Shown: positions 1 to 11,430, counted from the first letter of the stretch. The stretch is DNA of 64,000 nucleotides from Neobacillus mesonae (GCF_001636315.1 NZ_KV440949.1:1080203-1144202), one strand, 5' to 3'. Numbers and translations: made by a program. The notes: generated by a model from the sequence alone, not told the origin.

Positions 1-7
1 TCTCTTG

Positions 8-1762
8 TTATTTTTTTAGTTCAATAATAAATTCGCTGCCTTTTCCAATATCGCTCCTTACGATTATATTTCCGTGATGCGCCTCGACTAAGTGCTTAAC
101 GATGGCAAGCCCGAGACCTGTTCCGCCAGAATTTCGGCTCCTTGCACGGTCTACCCGGTAAAAACGTTCAAATATCCGCGGTATTTCTTCCTTTTCTATT
201 CCTACCCCGGAATCGATGACATGTATTCGGATATATTCATCATTGTCTTGCAAAACAACCTCTACATGGCCATCCTCAGGTGTGTAATTGATGGAATTGC
301 TGACTAAATTAATAAATACCTGTTTTAAACGATCAAGATCTCCATTGATGAACACCGATTTAGACAGCCGATTATATTCCAGCTTAATATGCTTAGCCTG
401 CGCTCTCCCTGTAAGAAGATCGTTTACTTCATCCAGTAACTTATTAATGTCAACTTGCTGCAGATTTAACTTAAAACCTTGCTGTTCAATTTTTGAAAGC
501 TCCAATAAATCTTGAATGAGGGTTTGCAGACGTTCACTTTCTTTTAAAATAATCGAAAGAAAGGCTTCTAACGTTTGTTGATTATTCATGGCCCCATCCA
601 TAAGGGTCTCAGCAAATCCTTTAATCGATGTAACCGGTGTTTTTAATTCATGAGAAACATTTGCAACAAAATCCTTTCGCATCTGTTCCAGCTTTTTTAA
701 TTCCGTTATATCATGGAAAACCAGGACTACACCCTTCCAAACATTATTAATACCGATGATTGGCACACCATAAACATCAAAATACTTTCTTTCAATATTT
801 AACGGTATTAATAATTGCTTTCGAACCTTTTGCTCTGTCCTGAACACCTCGGCAACTATTTGACAGACTTCCTTTTGGTCCATCACTTCATAATACAATT
901 CACTTAAATAATCTTTAGGATTGACATGAAATATGTCAATATAGCCCTTATTGATTAAATTAATATAGCCGCGGCTGTCGATCAGAATTAATCCCGCACC
1001 GATATTTTCAATTAAAGCGGTCAAACGGTCCTGCTGCATTTCCTGCGCCTTAACCAGTTCCTGCAGATTCATAGCCAGCCGATTAATGGAGGTACCAAGC
1101 ATTCCCGTTTCATCTAATTTACCTGTTGACGTTCTTGCTCGATAATTTCCTTTCGCCAATTCAATTGCAACATTTGCTGCCTCTTCAATTGGTTTTGTAT
1201 AGCGGGAGGTAATCCGGATCCCAAGGTAAAGGATCACGATAAGGGCAATTCCTAAACTAATTGACAGGATCCACCATATTTGCCCGTATGCCTGATTAAG
1301 CTCATTGGTTTTTGTACTTAGGAATATATACCCTTCCTTTTGTCCGTTTTTCATCAGTGCCTTCCAATAATAGTGAAGGTCGTAACCATCGCCTTCTTCA
1401 AAGCGATCCTCTTGTTCGATCTTTTTCTTAATTACATCTTGAATGATTTGCTTTAAGCCGTTTGATGGGGAATCCTCCAATTCACCGCTGTCGTACAAAA
1501 TTTTCCCCTGTGGATCAGTAATAGTTGCCCTGACATTTAACATACCGCTGATTTTAGACACATCTTGTTTTTTAAAAGCGGATACCCCGCCATTTTCCTC
1601 GATATAAAAACTAAGAAGATTCTTTTCCACCTTTAATCGTTCATTAAAAGATTGTAAGTAATAGCTTTTAAATAACTGACCAAGCAAAATTCCTAAGCCA
1701 ATCAAAACGGAAATAATTAGCGTTATGAGGGCAATTAGAAGCTTTGTTCGAAATTTGGTCAT
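8..1762 (-). CDS. phoR: Phosphate sensor histidine kinase PhoR (PnpS)
   Basis: Membrane sensor kinase that phosphorylates PhoP when phosphate is limiting. The 584 residues show an N-terminal membrane helix (about 9-31), an extracytoplasmic sensor region, a second helix near 165-185, a HAMP/linker segment, a PAS domain around 245-360, a HisKA box with the phospho-acceptor His in SHELKTP, and a C-terminal HATPase with the N, G1 (DSGVGI) and G2 (GGTGLGL) boxes. The length is normal for Bacillus PhoR (about 580). The ATG overlaps the phoP stop by 4 bp (ATGA), so the two are translationally coupled. Identity as PhoR rather than another PAS-HisKA kinase rests on the PhoP neighbour and the mdh synteny. 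Confidence 0.93.
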   Translation of the reverse strand: MTKFRTKLLIALITLIISVLIGLGILLGQLFKSYYLQSFNERLKVEKNLLSFYIEENGGVSAFKKQDVSKISGMLNVRATITDPQGKILYDSGELEDSPSNGLKQIIQDVIKKKIEQEDRFEEGDGYDLHYYWKALMKNGQKEGYIFLSTKTNELNQAYGQIWWILSISLGIALIVILYLGIRITSRYTKPIEEAANVAIELAKGNYRARTSTGKLDETGMLGTSINRLAMNLQELVKAQEMQQDRLTALIENIGAGLILIDSRGYINLINKGYIDIFHVNPKDYLSELYYEVMDQKEVCQIVAEVFRTEQKVRKQLLIPLNIERKYFDVYGVPIIGINNVWKGVVLVFHDITELKKLEQMRKDFVANVSHELKTPVTSIKGFAETLMDGAMNNQQTLEAFLSIILKESERLQTLIQDLLELSKIEQQGFKLNLQQVDINKLLDEVNDLLTGRAQAKHIKLEYNRLSKSVFINGDLDRLKQVFINLVSNSINYTPEDGHVEVVLQDNDEYIRIHVIDSGVGIEKEEIPRIFERFYRVDRARSRNSGGTGLGLAIVKHLVEAHHGNIIVRSDIGKGSEFIIELKK

Positions 1763-2475
1763 TCTCCTTTCGGCTCCTCAAGTTTATAGCCCAGTCCGCG
1801 GACCGTTTTTATATAATCAGGTCTCCTCGTATCCTTTTCGATTTTTTCTCTTAAATGAGAAATATGTACATCAACAATTCTAGTATCACCAGCAAAGTCA
1901 TAATTCCAAACAGCACTTAGCAATTGATCCCTGGTTAATACACGTCCCTTGTTTTGGGCTAAATACAACAGTAATTCAAATTCCTTTAAGGTCAGTTCCA
2001 GCAGGTCCTCTTTAAAATAAGCTTCATATTTTTCCGGAAAGATTTTCAAACTTCCAATCTCAATCAATAATTCGTCTGCAGCGGTTTCACTCGAAGCTTC
2101 TACTGTCACCTGCGTCCTCCTTAAAATTGCCTTGACACGTGCAATCACTTCCCGAGGACTAAATGGTTTCACCATATAATCATCCGCCCCAAGCTCAAGA
2201 CCTAATATTTTATCAAACTCATCATCTTTTGCCGTCAGCATTAAAATCGGGGTCATTATTCGTTCCTGTCTAAGCTGCTTACATACCTCCATACCATCTA
2301 ATTTAGGCAGCATTAAATCCAAAACGATAATATCTGGTGATTCCAATTCAGCCAGACGTTTTCCCTCAGCACCATCCATTGCTGTTATAACTTCGAAACC
2401 TGCCTTCTCCAAATTATACTGAAGCAGCGTAACAATTGACTGCTCATCATCGACTACAAGAACCTTTGTTTTCAT
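1759..2475 (-). CDS. phoP: Response regulator PhoP
   Basis: OmpR/PhoB-type regulator of the phosphate-starvation regulon. The receiver domain (1-120) has the acidic pair D9/D10, the phospho-acceptor D53 in VLDLMLP, the conserved Thr in LTAKD and the Lys in MVKPFSP. A winged-helix DNA-binding domain follows (about 135-235), ending in TVRGLGYKL. A GGGGGA ribosome site precedes the ATG. A TATAAT hexamer lies about 45 bp upstream (minus strand, near 2518-2523), but I see no good -35 and no clear PhoP box. The gene is followed directly by phoR. Confidence 0.95.
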   Translation of the reverse strand: MKTKVLVVDDEQSIVTLLQYNLEKAGFEVITAMDGAEGKRLAELESPDIIVLDLMLPKLDGMEVCKQLRQERIMTPILMLTAKDDEFDKILGLELGADDYMVKPFSPREVIARVKAILRRTQVTVEASSETAADELLIEIGSLKIFPEKYEAYFKEDLLELTLKEFELLLYLAQNKGRVLTRDQLLSAVWNYDFAGDTRIVDVHISHLREKIEKDTRRPDYIKTVRGLGYKLEEPKGE

Positions 2476-2561
2476 CCGTATCCCCCGCTATTCATTACTT
2501 AAAATTTACTTATTTTCATTATAATATAAATTTGAAAAGAATACTTATCATACCCTGCTCT

Positions 2562-2626
2562 AAAAAAACAAAAGGAATGCACTTCAGCCGGCGGGGGCCT
2601 CACCCTCCTGCTCATGGTACATTCCT
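2562..2626 (-). terminator. Terminator after the MaoC-like gene
   Basis: On the minus strand an outer stem (GGAATGTAC pairing with GTGCATTCC) encloses a GC-rich inner stem and is followed by TTTTGTTTTTTT. It separates the citZ-icd-mdh-maoC transcripts from phoPR. Confidence 0.75.
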
Positions 2627-2640
2627 ACTCTATGTTTATA

Positions 2641-3117
2641 TTAAAAATTTTCTAATGCCGCGGAATGGATTTCCCGCAGACGATGCGGCGGACAAACCTT
2701 TACCTTTCCAATTACTACTGTTTCATCTTTGTCATTTCTGCCAATAATACGTAGCACGATATAATGTTCAGGGAGATTTACTTCTATTATTTCAAATAGC
2801 AGTTCTACTTTCCCATAATGATAAACAGGGTTAGGAAATTCAATTTCTTGCCCTAACACATGACTTCCTGGTCCGGGAAAGTATTTTGAAATAGCTGAGG
2901 TAACCATCCCTGTTAGCATGATGCTAGGGACAATTGGTTTTTCAAAAGGAGTTTGTGAAGCATAGTCATGTTGAATATAAAGAGGGTTAGCATCATCAGT
3001 CAAACCTAAATAAAGAAGAAGATCTTTATCTTCAATTCTTTCTGTTATAGACAGTTTTTCCCCAACAGAGATTTCTTCAATTTTTCTCCCAAGCTTTCGC
3101 TTTTTTCCTAATAGCAA
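2641..3117 (-). CDS. MaoC-like hotdog dehydratase family protein
   Basis: A 158-residue hotdog-fold protein of the MaoC/(R)-enoyl-CoA hydratase type. It has the DDANPLYI motif, which corresponds to the catalytic D-x-N-P-x-H region, although His is replaced here by Tyr. Homologues sit between mdh and phoP in many Bacillus; the substrate is unknown. The open frame extends upstream to 3201, but a strong AAAGGGAG site lies 8 bases before a TTG at 3117, giving the start M(L)LLGKKRK. I prefer that start to the ATGs at 3147 and 3201, which lack ribosome sites. The gene is downstream of mdh and probably cotranscribed with it. Loss of the catalytic His makes true hydratase activity uncertain. Confidence 0.78.
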   Translation of the reverse strand: MLLGKKRKLGRKIEEISVGEKLSITERIEDKDLLLYLGLTDDANPLYIQHDYASQTPFEKPIVPSIMLTGMVTSAISKYFPGPGSHVLGQEIEFPNPVYHYGKVELLFEIIEVNLPEHYIVLRIIGRNDKDETVVIGKVKVCPPHRLREIHSAALENF

Positions 3118-3208
3118 ACAAAACACTCCCTTTGAAAACGATTTCATTTTATCGAAAAAGAAATTCGGGAAAGAACCATAAAGACCCCTTACCCGAATCA
3201 TTTGTACT

Positions 3209-4147
3209 TTATACTAACACTTTCATTACATTTCGAACAGATTCAACAGATTTGTCTAAAGCAGCCTTTTCATCTGCAGTAAGCTCAAGTTCGATTACTT
3301 TCTCAATTCCTTTTGCCCCAAGGATTGTCGGGACCCCAAGGTAAATACCTTCATAGCCATATTCACCCTCAAGATAAGCAATCGTTGGTAATACGCGGCG
3401 CTGGTCTTTTAAGATTGCTTCACACATTTCAACTAATGAAGCTGCCGGTGCATAGTAGGCACTACCATTTCCAAGCAGGTTTACAATTTCCCCGCCGCCT
3501 TTTCTAGTGCGCTCAACAATTGCCTCTAAACGGTCTTTTGGTATTAACGTTTCCAATGGAATTCCGCCGGCATAGGAATAGCGTACAAGCGGTACCATAT
3601 CATCGCCATGTCCTCCAAGAACAAAGCCGGTAATATCTTTAACAGAGAGATTTAATTCTTGTGAAATAAATGTACGGAAGCGGGCTGTATCAAGAACACC
3701 TGATTGGCCGATTACCCGATTTTTAGGGAATCCTGACTCTTTAAACACGGTGTAGGTCATGGCATCAACAGGGTTAGTTAAGACAATGATTGTACAGTTT
3801 GGAGAGTGTTTTGTAATTTCCTGCGTTACAGCTTTCATTACTTTTTGGTTGGTTTGCACTAAATCATCACGGCTCATGCCGGGTTTACGGGCAATACCTG
3901 CAGTAATAACAACAATATCGGAGTCTTTTGTATCTTCATAGTTAGAGGTACCAGTAATATTTGCATCAAAACCTAGAACCGGGCTTGCTTCAAGCATATC
4001 TAAAGCTTTTCCTTTAGTCGGGTTTTCCATTTGCGGGATATCAACTAAAACCACATCTCCAAGTTCTTTTTGAGCAAGTAAAAATGCAGTAGTTGCTCCA
4101 GTAAATCCTCCGCCAATGACAGAAACCTTTTTGCGTTTTAATGACAT
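3209..4147 (-). CDS. mdh: Malate dehydrogenase
   Basis: NAD-dependent malate/oxaloacetate interconversion, the last TCA step. It has 312 residues, as expected for the LDH-like bacterial MDH group. Visible are the Rossmann loop [10 protein letters not shown] near the N-terminus, the NAD-contacting TNPVD, and the catalytic His in [12 protein letters not shown]. The start is the ATG at 4147 (MSLKRKK), 9 bases after AAAGGGG. An upstream in-frame ATG at 4156 abuts that site and is unlikely. It is third in the citZ-icd-mdh cluster and separated from icd by a 13-bp perfect hairpin. Confidence 0.96.
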   Translation of the reverse strand: MSLKRKKVSVIGGGFTGATTAFLLAQKELGDVVLVDIPQMENPTKGKALDMLEASPVLGFDANITGTSNYEDTKDSDIVVITAGIARKPGMSRDDLVQTNQKVMKAVTQEITKHSPNCTIIVLTNPVDAMTYTVFKESGFPKNRVIGQSGVLDTARFRTFISQELNLSVKDITGFVLGGHGDDMVPLVRYSYAGGIPLETLIPKDRLEAIVERTRKGGGEIVNLLGNGSAYYAPAASLVEMCEAILKDQRRVLPTIAYLEGEYGYEGIYLGVPTILGAKGIEKVIELELTADEKAALDKSVESVRNVMKVLV

Positions 4148-4182
4148 AATAACCATCCCCTTTTGTAAGCATAAGATATATA

Positions 4183-4214
4183 GAATAAGGGCTGTTGGAA
4201 TACAGCCCTTATTC
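4183..4214 (-). terminator. icd-mdh intercistronic hairpin (attenuator or processing site)
   Basis: A perfect 13-bp stem (GAATAAGGGCTGT and its complement) with a 6-base loop lies 18 bases after the icd stop. It has no U-tract, so partial termination or 3'-end protection of the citZ-icd message is more likely than full termination. Confidence 0.55.
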
Positions 4215-4232
4215 TTCAAATATACGGAGATT

Positions 4233-5501
4233 TTACTCCATATTTTTGATTAACTCATCACCAAACTCAGAAGTTTTTACTTCTGTTGCACCGTCCATTA
4301 AACGAGCGAAGTCATAAGTTACAACTTTAGATGCAATTGTCTTTTCTACTGATTTAATAACTAAATTCGCTGCTTCATTCCAGCCTAAGTGCTCAAGCAA
4401 TAATACACCTGATAAAATAACAGATGAAGGGTTTACTTTATCAAGACCTGCATATTTAGGTGCAGTACCATGTGTAGCTTCAAAAATGGCATGCCCAGTT
4501 TCATAGTTGATATTAGCACCCGGAGCAATTCCGATTCCGCCTACTTGTGCTGCAAGTGCATCGGAAATGAAGTCTCCATTTAGGTTCATTGTAGCTACAA
4601 CATCAAACTCACGTGGGCGAGTAAGGATTTGTTGTAAGAAGATGTCAGCGATCGCGTCTTTTACGATAATTTTTCCTGCGGCATCTGCATCAGCCTGTGC
4701 CTTGTTGGCAGCGTCTGTTCCCTGCTCAGCCTTAATACGGTCATATTGAGCCCATGTAAATACCTTATCGCCAAATTCCTTTTCTGCAAGCTCATAACCC
4801 CAGTTTTTAAACGCGCCTTCAGTAAATTTCATGATATTACCTTTATGCACGAGTGTAACTGATTTGCGGCCTTCTTTAATCGCATAGTTAATGGCTGCAC
4901 GTACAAGACGAGTTGTACCTTCTTGGGAAACAGGTTTAATACCGATACCTGACGTTTCAGGGAATCTGATTTTATTAACACCCATTTCGTTTTGAAGGAA
5001 ATCGATAACCTTCTTAGCTGCCTCAGTACCTTTTTCATACTCGATTCCAGCATAAATATCTTCAGTATTTTCACGGAAGATTACCATATCTGTATCTTGT
5101 GGACGCTTAACCGGAGAAGGAACACCTTCAAACCATCTTACTGGACGCAAGCAAACGAACAAATCTAATTCTTGACGTAATGCCACATTTAATGAACGAA
5201 TACCGCCGCCAACAGGAGTTGTTAATGGACCTTTAATGGCAATTAAATATTCATTGATTATATCAAGAGTTTCTTTAGGAAGCCATTCACCGGTTTGATT
5301 AAAGGCTTTCTCACCTGCTAGAACTTCCTTCCAGACTATTTTACGTTCACCTTTATATGCTTTTTCAACCGCTGCATTTAAAACTCTCTCGGAAGCAGCC
5401 CAAATATCCGGTCCAATACCGTCACCCTCAATAAATGGGATAACTGGATTGTTTGGAACGTTTAAAACTCCATTGGTTACTGTGATTTTCTCTCCTTGCA
5501 T
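4233..5501 (-). CDS. icd: NADP-dependent isocitrate dehydrogenase
   Basis: Oxidative decarboxylation of isocitrate to 2-oxoglutarate in the TCA cycle. The 422-residue length matches Bacillus Icd (423). Visible are the N-terminal [12 protein letters not shown], the substrate-binding segment around residues 104-125 containing [20 protein letters not shown], the metal-binding [10 protein letters not shown] region near 307, and the nucleotide-site [17 protein letters not shown] ribosome site precedes the ATG. It lies downstream of citZ with a hairpin in the 134-bp gap. Confidence 0.96.
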   Translation of the reverse strand: MQGEKITVTNGVLNVPNNPVIPFIEGDGIGPDIWAASERVLNAAVEKAYKGERKIVWKEVLAGEKAFNQTGEWLPKETLDIINEYLIAIKGPLTTPVGGGIRSLNVALRQELDLFVCLRPVRWFEGVPSPVKRPQDTDMVIFRENTEDIYAGIEYEKGTEAAKKVIDFLQNEMGVNKIRFPETSGIGIKPVSQEGTTRLVRAAINYAIKEGRKSVTLVHKGNIMKFTEGAFKNWGYELAEKEFGDKVFTWAQYDRIKAEQGTDAANKAQADADAAGKIIVKDAIADIFLQQILTRPREFDVVATMNLNGDFISDALAAQVGGIGIAPGANINYETGHAIFEATHGTAPKYAGLDKVNPSSVILSGVLLLEHLGWNEAANLVIKSVEKTIASKVVTYDFARLMDGATEVKTSEFGDELIKNME

Positions 5502-5562
5502 GTTATGTCTCCCTCCTGCTTATGTAAAAAGCTTTGAAATAAAGTGTGTAGACTGAGCCAAA

Positions 5563-5587
5563 GGTTAGAGGCCGCTCGCCCCTAACC
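5563..5587 (-). terminator. citZ-icd intercistronic hairpin
   Basis: A 10-bp stem with one G-U pair on the transcript (GGTTAGGGGC against GCCTCTAACC) and a 5-base loop, without a strong U-run. It probably attenuates or stabilises citZ message relative to icd. Confidence 0.45.
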
Positions 5588-5635
5588 CAAGACATCCATA
5601 TCTATTGAATCAATTTTTCGTATAAAAGTAAAATA

Positions 5636-6754
5636 TTATCCTCTTTGTTCAATCGGAACGTAATTTTGCATGCCAGGACCGGTGTATTCCGCACGTGGAC
5701 GAATTAAGCGGTTGTTTTCATATTGCTCAAGGATATGAGCAAGCCATCCTGAAACACGGCTAACAGCAAAGATTGGTGTCATTAAGTCATGATCAATTCC
5801 TAAGCTGTGATATACAGATGCGGAATAGAAATCAACATTAGGCGGTAATTTCTTTTCACCTGTAACAATTTTCTCAATGTTAACAGACATTTCATACCAG
5901 TGAGGTTCACCAGTCAGCTCAGTTAATTTCTTAGACATATCTTTTAAATGTTTGGCGCGTGGATCACCTTGACGGTATACTCTATGTCCAAAGCCCATGA
6001 TTTTTTCTTTCTTTTCAAGTTTGCCACGGATATATGGTTCCACATTTTCAAGTGTACCAATTTCCGTCAGCATTTTCATAACAGCTTCGTTTGCTCCGCC
6101 ATGAAGCGGTCCTTTTAAAGCTCCGATTGCAGCAGTAATACCGGAATATACATCAGATAATGTCGCTACGCAAACACGAGCAGTAAATGTAGAAGCATTC
6201 AATTCATGATCGGCATGAAGAACAAGTGCCTTATTCATTGCTTCAACAGCGATTGGCTCCGGTTCTTTTCCAGTTAACATATAAAGGAAGTTAGCTGCAA
6301 AGCTTAAATCATTTCTAGGCGCTATCGGTTCAAGACCCTTTCTTACACGAGCAAATGTAGCAACAATGGCAGGCATTTTCGCCTGTAATCTGATTGCTTT
6401 ACGATAATTTGCTTCAGGATCCATTACATCAGCCTCTTCATCATAAAGACCCAATAAAGAAACTGCTGAACGAAGAGCTGCCATTGGATGTACCTTTTGA
6501 ATCGGATACATATTGAAATGCTCAATTATTTCCTTTGGAAGGGCTGCATTTTCAGCAAGCTGTTTTTTTAACTCTGCTAACTGCTCAGCGTTTGGCAATT
6601 GAAGATGCCATAACAGATAAATTACTTCTTCAAAGCTTGCGTTTACCGCTAAGTCATCGATGTTATAGCCGACATATGTCAGTGTATCATCGATAATTGA
6701 GCTGATAGAGGAAGTTGTTGCCACTACCCCTTCTAGACCACGTGTAACTGTCAT
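5636..6754 (-). CDS. citZ: Citrate synthase
   Basis: Condenses acetyl-CoA and oxaloacetate to citrate. It is a type II-like small citrate synthase of 372 residues. Active-site signatures are ADHELNAST, GFGHRVYR (catalytic His) and DFYSAS (catalytic Asp). Two tandem ATGs (6757 and 6754) follow a GGAG site. I chose the second because it gives MTVTRGLEG, matching the B. subtilis N-terminus, but either is possible. It heads the citZ-icd-mdh cluster. A long upstream region (6755-7290) presumably holds its CcpC/CcpA-type control, but I could not assign sites with confidence. Confidence 0.95.
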   Translation of the reverse strand: MTVTRGLEGVVATTSSISSIIDDTLTYVGYNIDDLAVNASFEEVIYLLWHLQLPNAEQLAELKKQLAENAALPKEIIEHFNMYPIQKVHPMAALRSAVSLLGLYDEEADVMDPEANYRKAIRLQAKMPAIVATFARVRKGLEPIAPRNDLSFAANFLYMLTGKEPEPIAVEAMNKALVLHADHELNASTFTARVCVATLSDVYSGITAAIGALKGPLHGGANEAVMKMLTEIGTLENVEPYIRGKLEKKEKIMGFGHRVYRQGDPRAKHLKDMSKKLTELTGEPHWYEMSVNIEKIVTGEKKLPPNVDFYSASVYHSLGIDHDLMTPIFAVSRVSGWLAHILEQYENNRLIRPRAEYTGPGMQNYVPIEQRG

Positions 6755-7290
6755 CATAAATCTCTCCTTCGCTTTCTAAATTTCCCCATTACCCATATTT
6801 TATTAAAAAAGATGGTTTGTCGAAGCCATTATAGGCTTCAGCCTTTGTTTGGATGAAATGGCTTAACAAAAATTTCTTCTCATTAATCCTGCCGAACTTT
6901 TGACCCACGTTTAGACTGAGCGGTTGCTCGAGAATGGAACAAATAAATGTCTGCCCTTTCATTCACAATAAATAATTATTTTACAAGTATCCACCATAAA
7001 AAAAAGTTTATGTATGAAAGGATACGCTTACAAGCTTATTATAAACAATAATCAGATTTTTGTGAATGGAAAGCATTCCAAAATACAAAAAAATATTTCA
7101 CCATTTCTTCGCATAAATTATTTTACCATAATATTTTTCGAAAGTAGAAACAAGAGGTATATATTTCTTGAAACTTTTATTCATTTAAAAACGTATGTAT
7201 TTGTCGAAGAATACCATTTGGTAAATTATGCAGAGCCATTTAATAAATGGTAAAATAAGTGTTAATGACTTTAATTTAGGAGGTCTAATA
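6755..7290. promoter_or_regulatory. Intergenic region between divergent citZ and ytvI
   Basis: About 535 bp without a supported gene. On the citZ side there is a 6-bp hairpin (GAAGCC-ATTATA-GGCTTC, about 6823-6840) and an AT-rich stretch around 6965-6985 with ATAA/TTAT half-sites of the kind CcpC recognises, though the spacing does not fit well. On the ytvI side lie two short dyads, listed separately. Open frames here lack ribosome sites. Confidence 0.4.
7212..7250 (+). repeat. Two dyads upstream of ytvI
   Basis: TACCATTTGGTA (7212-7223) and the perfect 15-bp palindrome CCATTTAATAAATGG (7236-7250) lie 40-80 bp before the ytvI start. Their spacing suggests a possible operator pair. No regulator is known to me for this sequence. 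Confidence 0.4.
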
Positions 7291-8406
7291 TTGAATCCTA
7301 AGTACCTTTACCGAACGCTAAGGTTTTTATTGGTTGTTGGTGTTGTTGTCTTTTCCCTGCTTGCATTTTTTTATGTCTCAAAAGTAACTTACCCATTTCT
7401 TATTGCAATTGCCATTGCTTTTATGATTAACCCGCTGGTTAATTTTTTTGAAAAAAAGGCAAAAATGCCCCGGGCACTAGCGGTTGTCGTGGCATTAATT
7501 ATTCTTATTGCTGTATTTGCGGGATTGGTCACACTGCTGGTGGCGGAAGTTGTTTCCGGCGCAAACTATTTGGCAAAAGTCGTGCCACAGCATCTGGATA
7601 CTTTAATTAACTATATTGAAACATATTTTACTGCCCAAATTATTCCACTATATAATCAGTTGTCATCTATGTTTAAACAGCTTGGCACCGGGCAGCAGGA
7701 TACAATTATTTCTAATATCCAAAATGTAGGTAAAACTATCGGATCAACTGTCGGCGATTTCATAAAAAATCTTTTTGGCAATATTCCAAACTTCTTTTCT
7801 TGGATTCCAAACGCTGCGACGGTTCTTATTTTTTCTTTGCTAGCAACTTTTTTTATCAGCAAAGACTGGCATCGCTTTACTGTAATGGGCGGCAGGCTTT
7901 TGCCGAAAAAAGCGCAAACAAGCGGCAGAACTGTGTTTATTGATTTAAAAAAGGCGCTGTTTGGTTTTATTAAAGCACAGTTGACACTTATCTCGATCAC
8001 TACGGTAATTATTTTGATTGGTTTGCTGATTCTTAGAGTCGATTATGCAATTACCATAGCGTTACTTACCGGCATTGTCGATATCATCCCGTATCTTGGA
8101 ACGGGAGCTGTATTTGTTCCGTGGATTATTTATGAAGCAATTGGCGGGAATATGGGGCTTGCGATTGGCTTAGGGATCCTTTACATAATCGTTCTAGTCC
8201 AGAGACAGGTCATGGAGCCAAAAATTTTATCTTCGAGTATTGGTTTGGATCCGTTAGCGACATTGATTGCTTTGTTTGTCGGGTTTAAATTGTTTGGGTT
8301 TTTGGGATTGATAATCGGGCCTGTGACACTTGTCATTATTAATACATTGTACCGTGCTCATGTGTTTCATGATCTTTGGACGTATATTAAGGGAAAAGAA
8401 GCTTAA
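7291..8406 (+). CDS. ytvI: Sporulation integral membrane protein YtvI (AI-2E transporter family)
   Basis: A polytopic membrane protein of the PerM/AI-2E exporter superfamily, 371 residues. Hydrophobic segments occur near 9-55 and 65-90, and a cluster of helices lies in the C-terminal half (about 200-350), typical of the family. The sporulation subfamily YtvI is known beside citZ in Bacillus. The start is TTG at 7291, 7 bases after AGGAGG. Upstream in-frame ATGs lack a site. Unlike B. subtilis, no fxsA/ytwI genes lie between it and pyk. The transported substrate is unknown. A strong bidirectional terminator follows. Confidence 0.83.
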   Translation: MNPKYLYRTLRFLLVVGVVVFSLLAFFYVSKVTYPFLIAIAIAFMINPLVNFFEKKAKMPRALAVVVALIILIAVFAGLVTLLVAEVVSGANYLAKVVPQHLDTLINYIETYFTAQIIPLYNQLSSMFKQLGTGQQDTIISNIQNVGKTIGSTVGDFIKNLFGNIPNFFSWIPNAATVLIFSLLATFFISKDWHRFTVMGGRLLPKKAQTSGRTVFIDLKKALFGFIKAQLTLISITTVIILIGLLILRVDYAITIALLTGIVDIIPYLGTGAVFVPWIIYEAIGGNMGLAIGLGILYIIVLVQRQVMEPKILSSSIGLDPLATLIALFVGFKLFGFLGLIIGPVTLVIINTLYRAHVFHDLWTYIKGKEA

Positions 8407-8443
8407 AAGAACGTCAGCTCCAGTAAAGGGCTGACGTTCTTTT
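8405..8443. terminator. Bidirectional terminator between ytvI and pyk
   Basis: A 14-bp perfect stem (AAAAGAACGTCAGC and its complement) with an 11-base loop. T/A runs on both sides serve the convergent ytvI and pyk. Confidence 0.9.
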
Positions 8444-8446
8444 ATA

Positions 8447-10210
8447 TTATAAGACGCTTGCGTGGCCGTTGTAGACGAAGCCTCTGGCGGCGTCGACTGT
8501 TACCTCTTGTCCTTCATTAAACAGCGTTATGGCGTTTTCTACGCCGACAATAACCGGAATCCCCAAGTTCAATCCTACTACGGCTGCGTGGCTGGTTAGA
8601 CCGCCTTCTTGGGTTATAAGCGCGGCACATTTCTCAATAGCAGGCATCATTTCACGGTCAGAACCAATTGTCACCAGGATGGAACCTGACTTAACCTTCT
8701 CGATTGCCTCCTGTGCATTATGCGCAATTACTACTTTACCAAAAGCAGATTTCCTGCCGATTCCTTGAGCTTTTGTAATGATATCGCCGACGATATGAAT
8801 CTTCATCAAGTTTGTCGTGCCTGCTTCGCCAACCGGTACACCGGCGGTAATGACGACTAAGTCTCCACGTTTTACAATCCCGCTGTTTAAGCTTTCTTCA
8901 ACAGCAACTTCTAACATTTCATCTGTGGTAGAGCAAAACTTTCCGAGCTGTGGATAAACACCCCAAACAAGTGATAAACGGCGGCAAATTGCTTCACTGG
9001 CCGTTACCGCTACAATCGCTGCTTTTGGTCGGTATTTAGAGATCATTCTAGCCGTATGACCGCTTTCTGTCGGAGTAATAATCGATTTAACCTCTAAATT
9101 TAATGCTGTATGAGCAACAGATAATCCAATTGCATCGGTTACGTTATGATCTGTATTCTTGCTGCGGTGAGATAAAATCTCTTTATGATTTAATGCCTGC
9201 TCAGCCCTTGAAGCAATATTGTGCATCGTCTGAACGGCTTCTACAGGATAAAGTCCGGCAGCTGTTTCTCCTGATAGCATAATCGCATCTGTACCGTCAA
9301 ATATGGCATTTGCCACATCGCTTGCCTCGGCACGGGTAGGTCTTGGGTTTCTCTGCATGGAATCAAGCATTTGTGTCGCCGTAATGACTGGTTTTCCCAA
9401 TGCATTACATTTTTTAATCAACATTTTTTGTACGAGCGGCACTTCTTCAGCAGGAATTTCAACACCCAAATCACCACGAGCAACCATTAGTCCATCAGAA
9501 ACCTCTAGAATCTCGTCGATATTATCGACACCTTCTTGGTTTTCAATTTTAGGAATGATATGGATATGAGCTGCATTATTTTCTTCTAAAAGGCGGCGGA
9601 TTTCAAGTACATCTTTTGCTCTGCGGACAAAGGAGGCAGCGATAAAGTCGATTCCCTGTTCAATTCCAAACAATATATCGTTTGTATCTTTCTCGGTAAT
9701 CCCTGGTAAATTTACAGAAACCCCAGGAACATTAACACCTTTTTTGTTCTTCAGCGTACCGCTGTTCAGAATTTTTGTATATATTTCTTTTGCTTCTTGA
9801 TCCACTTTTAAAACTTCCAGCCCAATCAAGCCGTCATCAAGAAGAATTTTAGAACCTACATGAACATCATCGATTAACCCAGGATAGGTAATAGAAAACT
9901 TCTCTATTGTCCCTTCGACTTCTGTCATGGAAATGATAATATTTTCCCCGGCTTTAAGCTCAATCGCACCATTTTGCATATTATTTGTGCGAATCTCCGG
10001 TCCTTTTGTATCAAGTAAGATGGCGACCGTTTTTCCAGTCAGCTTTGCTGCTTCGCGAATATTTTGAATCCGTATGCCGTGCTCTTCATAATCACCGTGG
10101 GAAAAATTTAACCTAGCAACATTCAAACCTGAATCCATTAATTGTTCTAATTTTTCAACACTTTCACTTGCTGGACCTATCGTACAAACGATTTTTGTTT
10201 TTCGTAACAT
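8447..10210 (-). CDS. pyk: Pyruvate kinase with C-terminal PEP-utiliser domain
   Basis: Converts PEP and ADP to pyruvate and ATP. The 587 residues equal the long Bacillus/Geobacillus form. Residues 1-475 are the usual TIM-barrel, B and C domains ([12 protein letters not shown], the KIENQEG catalytic Lys region, and [12 protein letters not shown] metal ligands). About 500-587 is the extra PEP-utiliser-like domain containing TSHAAVVG, a T-S-H motif related to the phosphohistidine domain. A GGGAGG site precedes the ATG. It lies 67 bp after pfkA and is probably one operon with it. Confidence 0.96.
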   Translation of the reverse strand: MLRKTKIVCTIGPASESVEKLEQLMDSGLNVARLNFSHGDYEEHGIRIQNIREAAKLTGKTVAILLDTKGPEIRTNNMQNGAIELKAGENIIISMTEVEGTIEKFSITYPGLIDDVHVGSKILLDDGLIGLEVLKVDQEAKEIYTKILNSGTLKNKKGVNVPGVSVNLPGITEKDTNDILFGIEQGIDFIAASFVRRAKDVLEIRRLLEENNAAHIHIIPKIENQEGVDNIDEILEVSDGLMVARGDLGVEIPAEEVPLVQKMLIKKCNALGKPVITATQMLDSMQRNPRPTRAEASDVANAIFDGTDAIMLSGETAAGLYPVEAVQTMHNIASRAEQALNHKEILSHRSKNTDHNVTDAIGLSVAHTALNLEVKSIITPTESGHTARMISKYRPKAAIVAVTASEAICRRLSLVWGVYPQLGKFCSTTDEMLEVAVEESLNSGIVKRGDLVVITAGVPVGEAGTTNLMKIHIVGDIITKAQGIGRKSAFGKVVIAHNAQEAIEKVKSGSILVTIGSDREMMPAIEKCAALITQEGGLTSHAAVVGLNLGIPVIVGVENAITLFNEGQEVTVDAARGFVYNGHASVL

Positions 10211-10277
10211 TCTTTTTCCTCCCTACCTAAGCTGGTTATATCGTTTTTGAAGTTTATAGTCTGATGCATTCAAAAAG

Positions 10278-11261
<984 letters not shown>

Positions 11262-11430
11262 TTAAAGAATTATGTAAAGCATTTTTATAAGTGCATTAGA
11301 GTTCAAACAGGATTTTAACCTTTATATATTATTTACATAAAACCCTTGAATATTTATAAAATAACATGAAGGCGGGGTCTTCACAACATTATCACACTGC
11401 TATTTCTAATTCGCAGAATAGTCAATAAAT

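Noticed and set aside
6789-6962. 57-codon open frame on the minus strand in the citZ leader
   Set aside because: No ribosome site before its ATG; the region is more likely citZ regulatory sequence.
7014-7253. 79-codon open frame on the plus strand before ytvI
   Set aside because: AT-rich, no ribosome site, overlaps the dyads and the ytvI upstream region.
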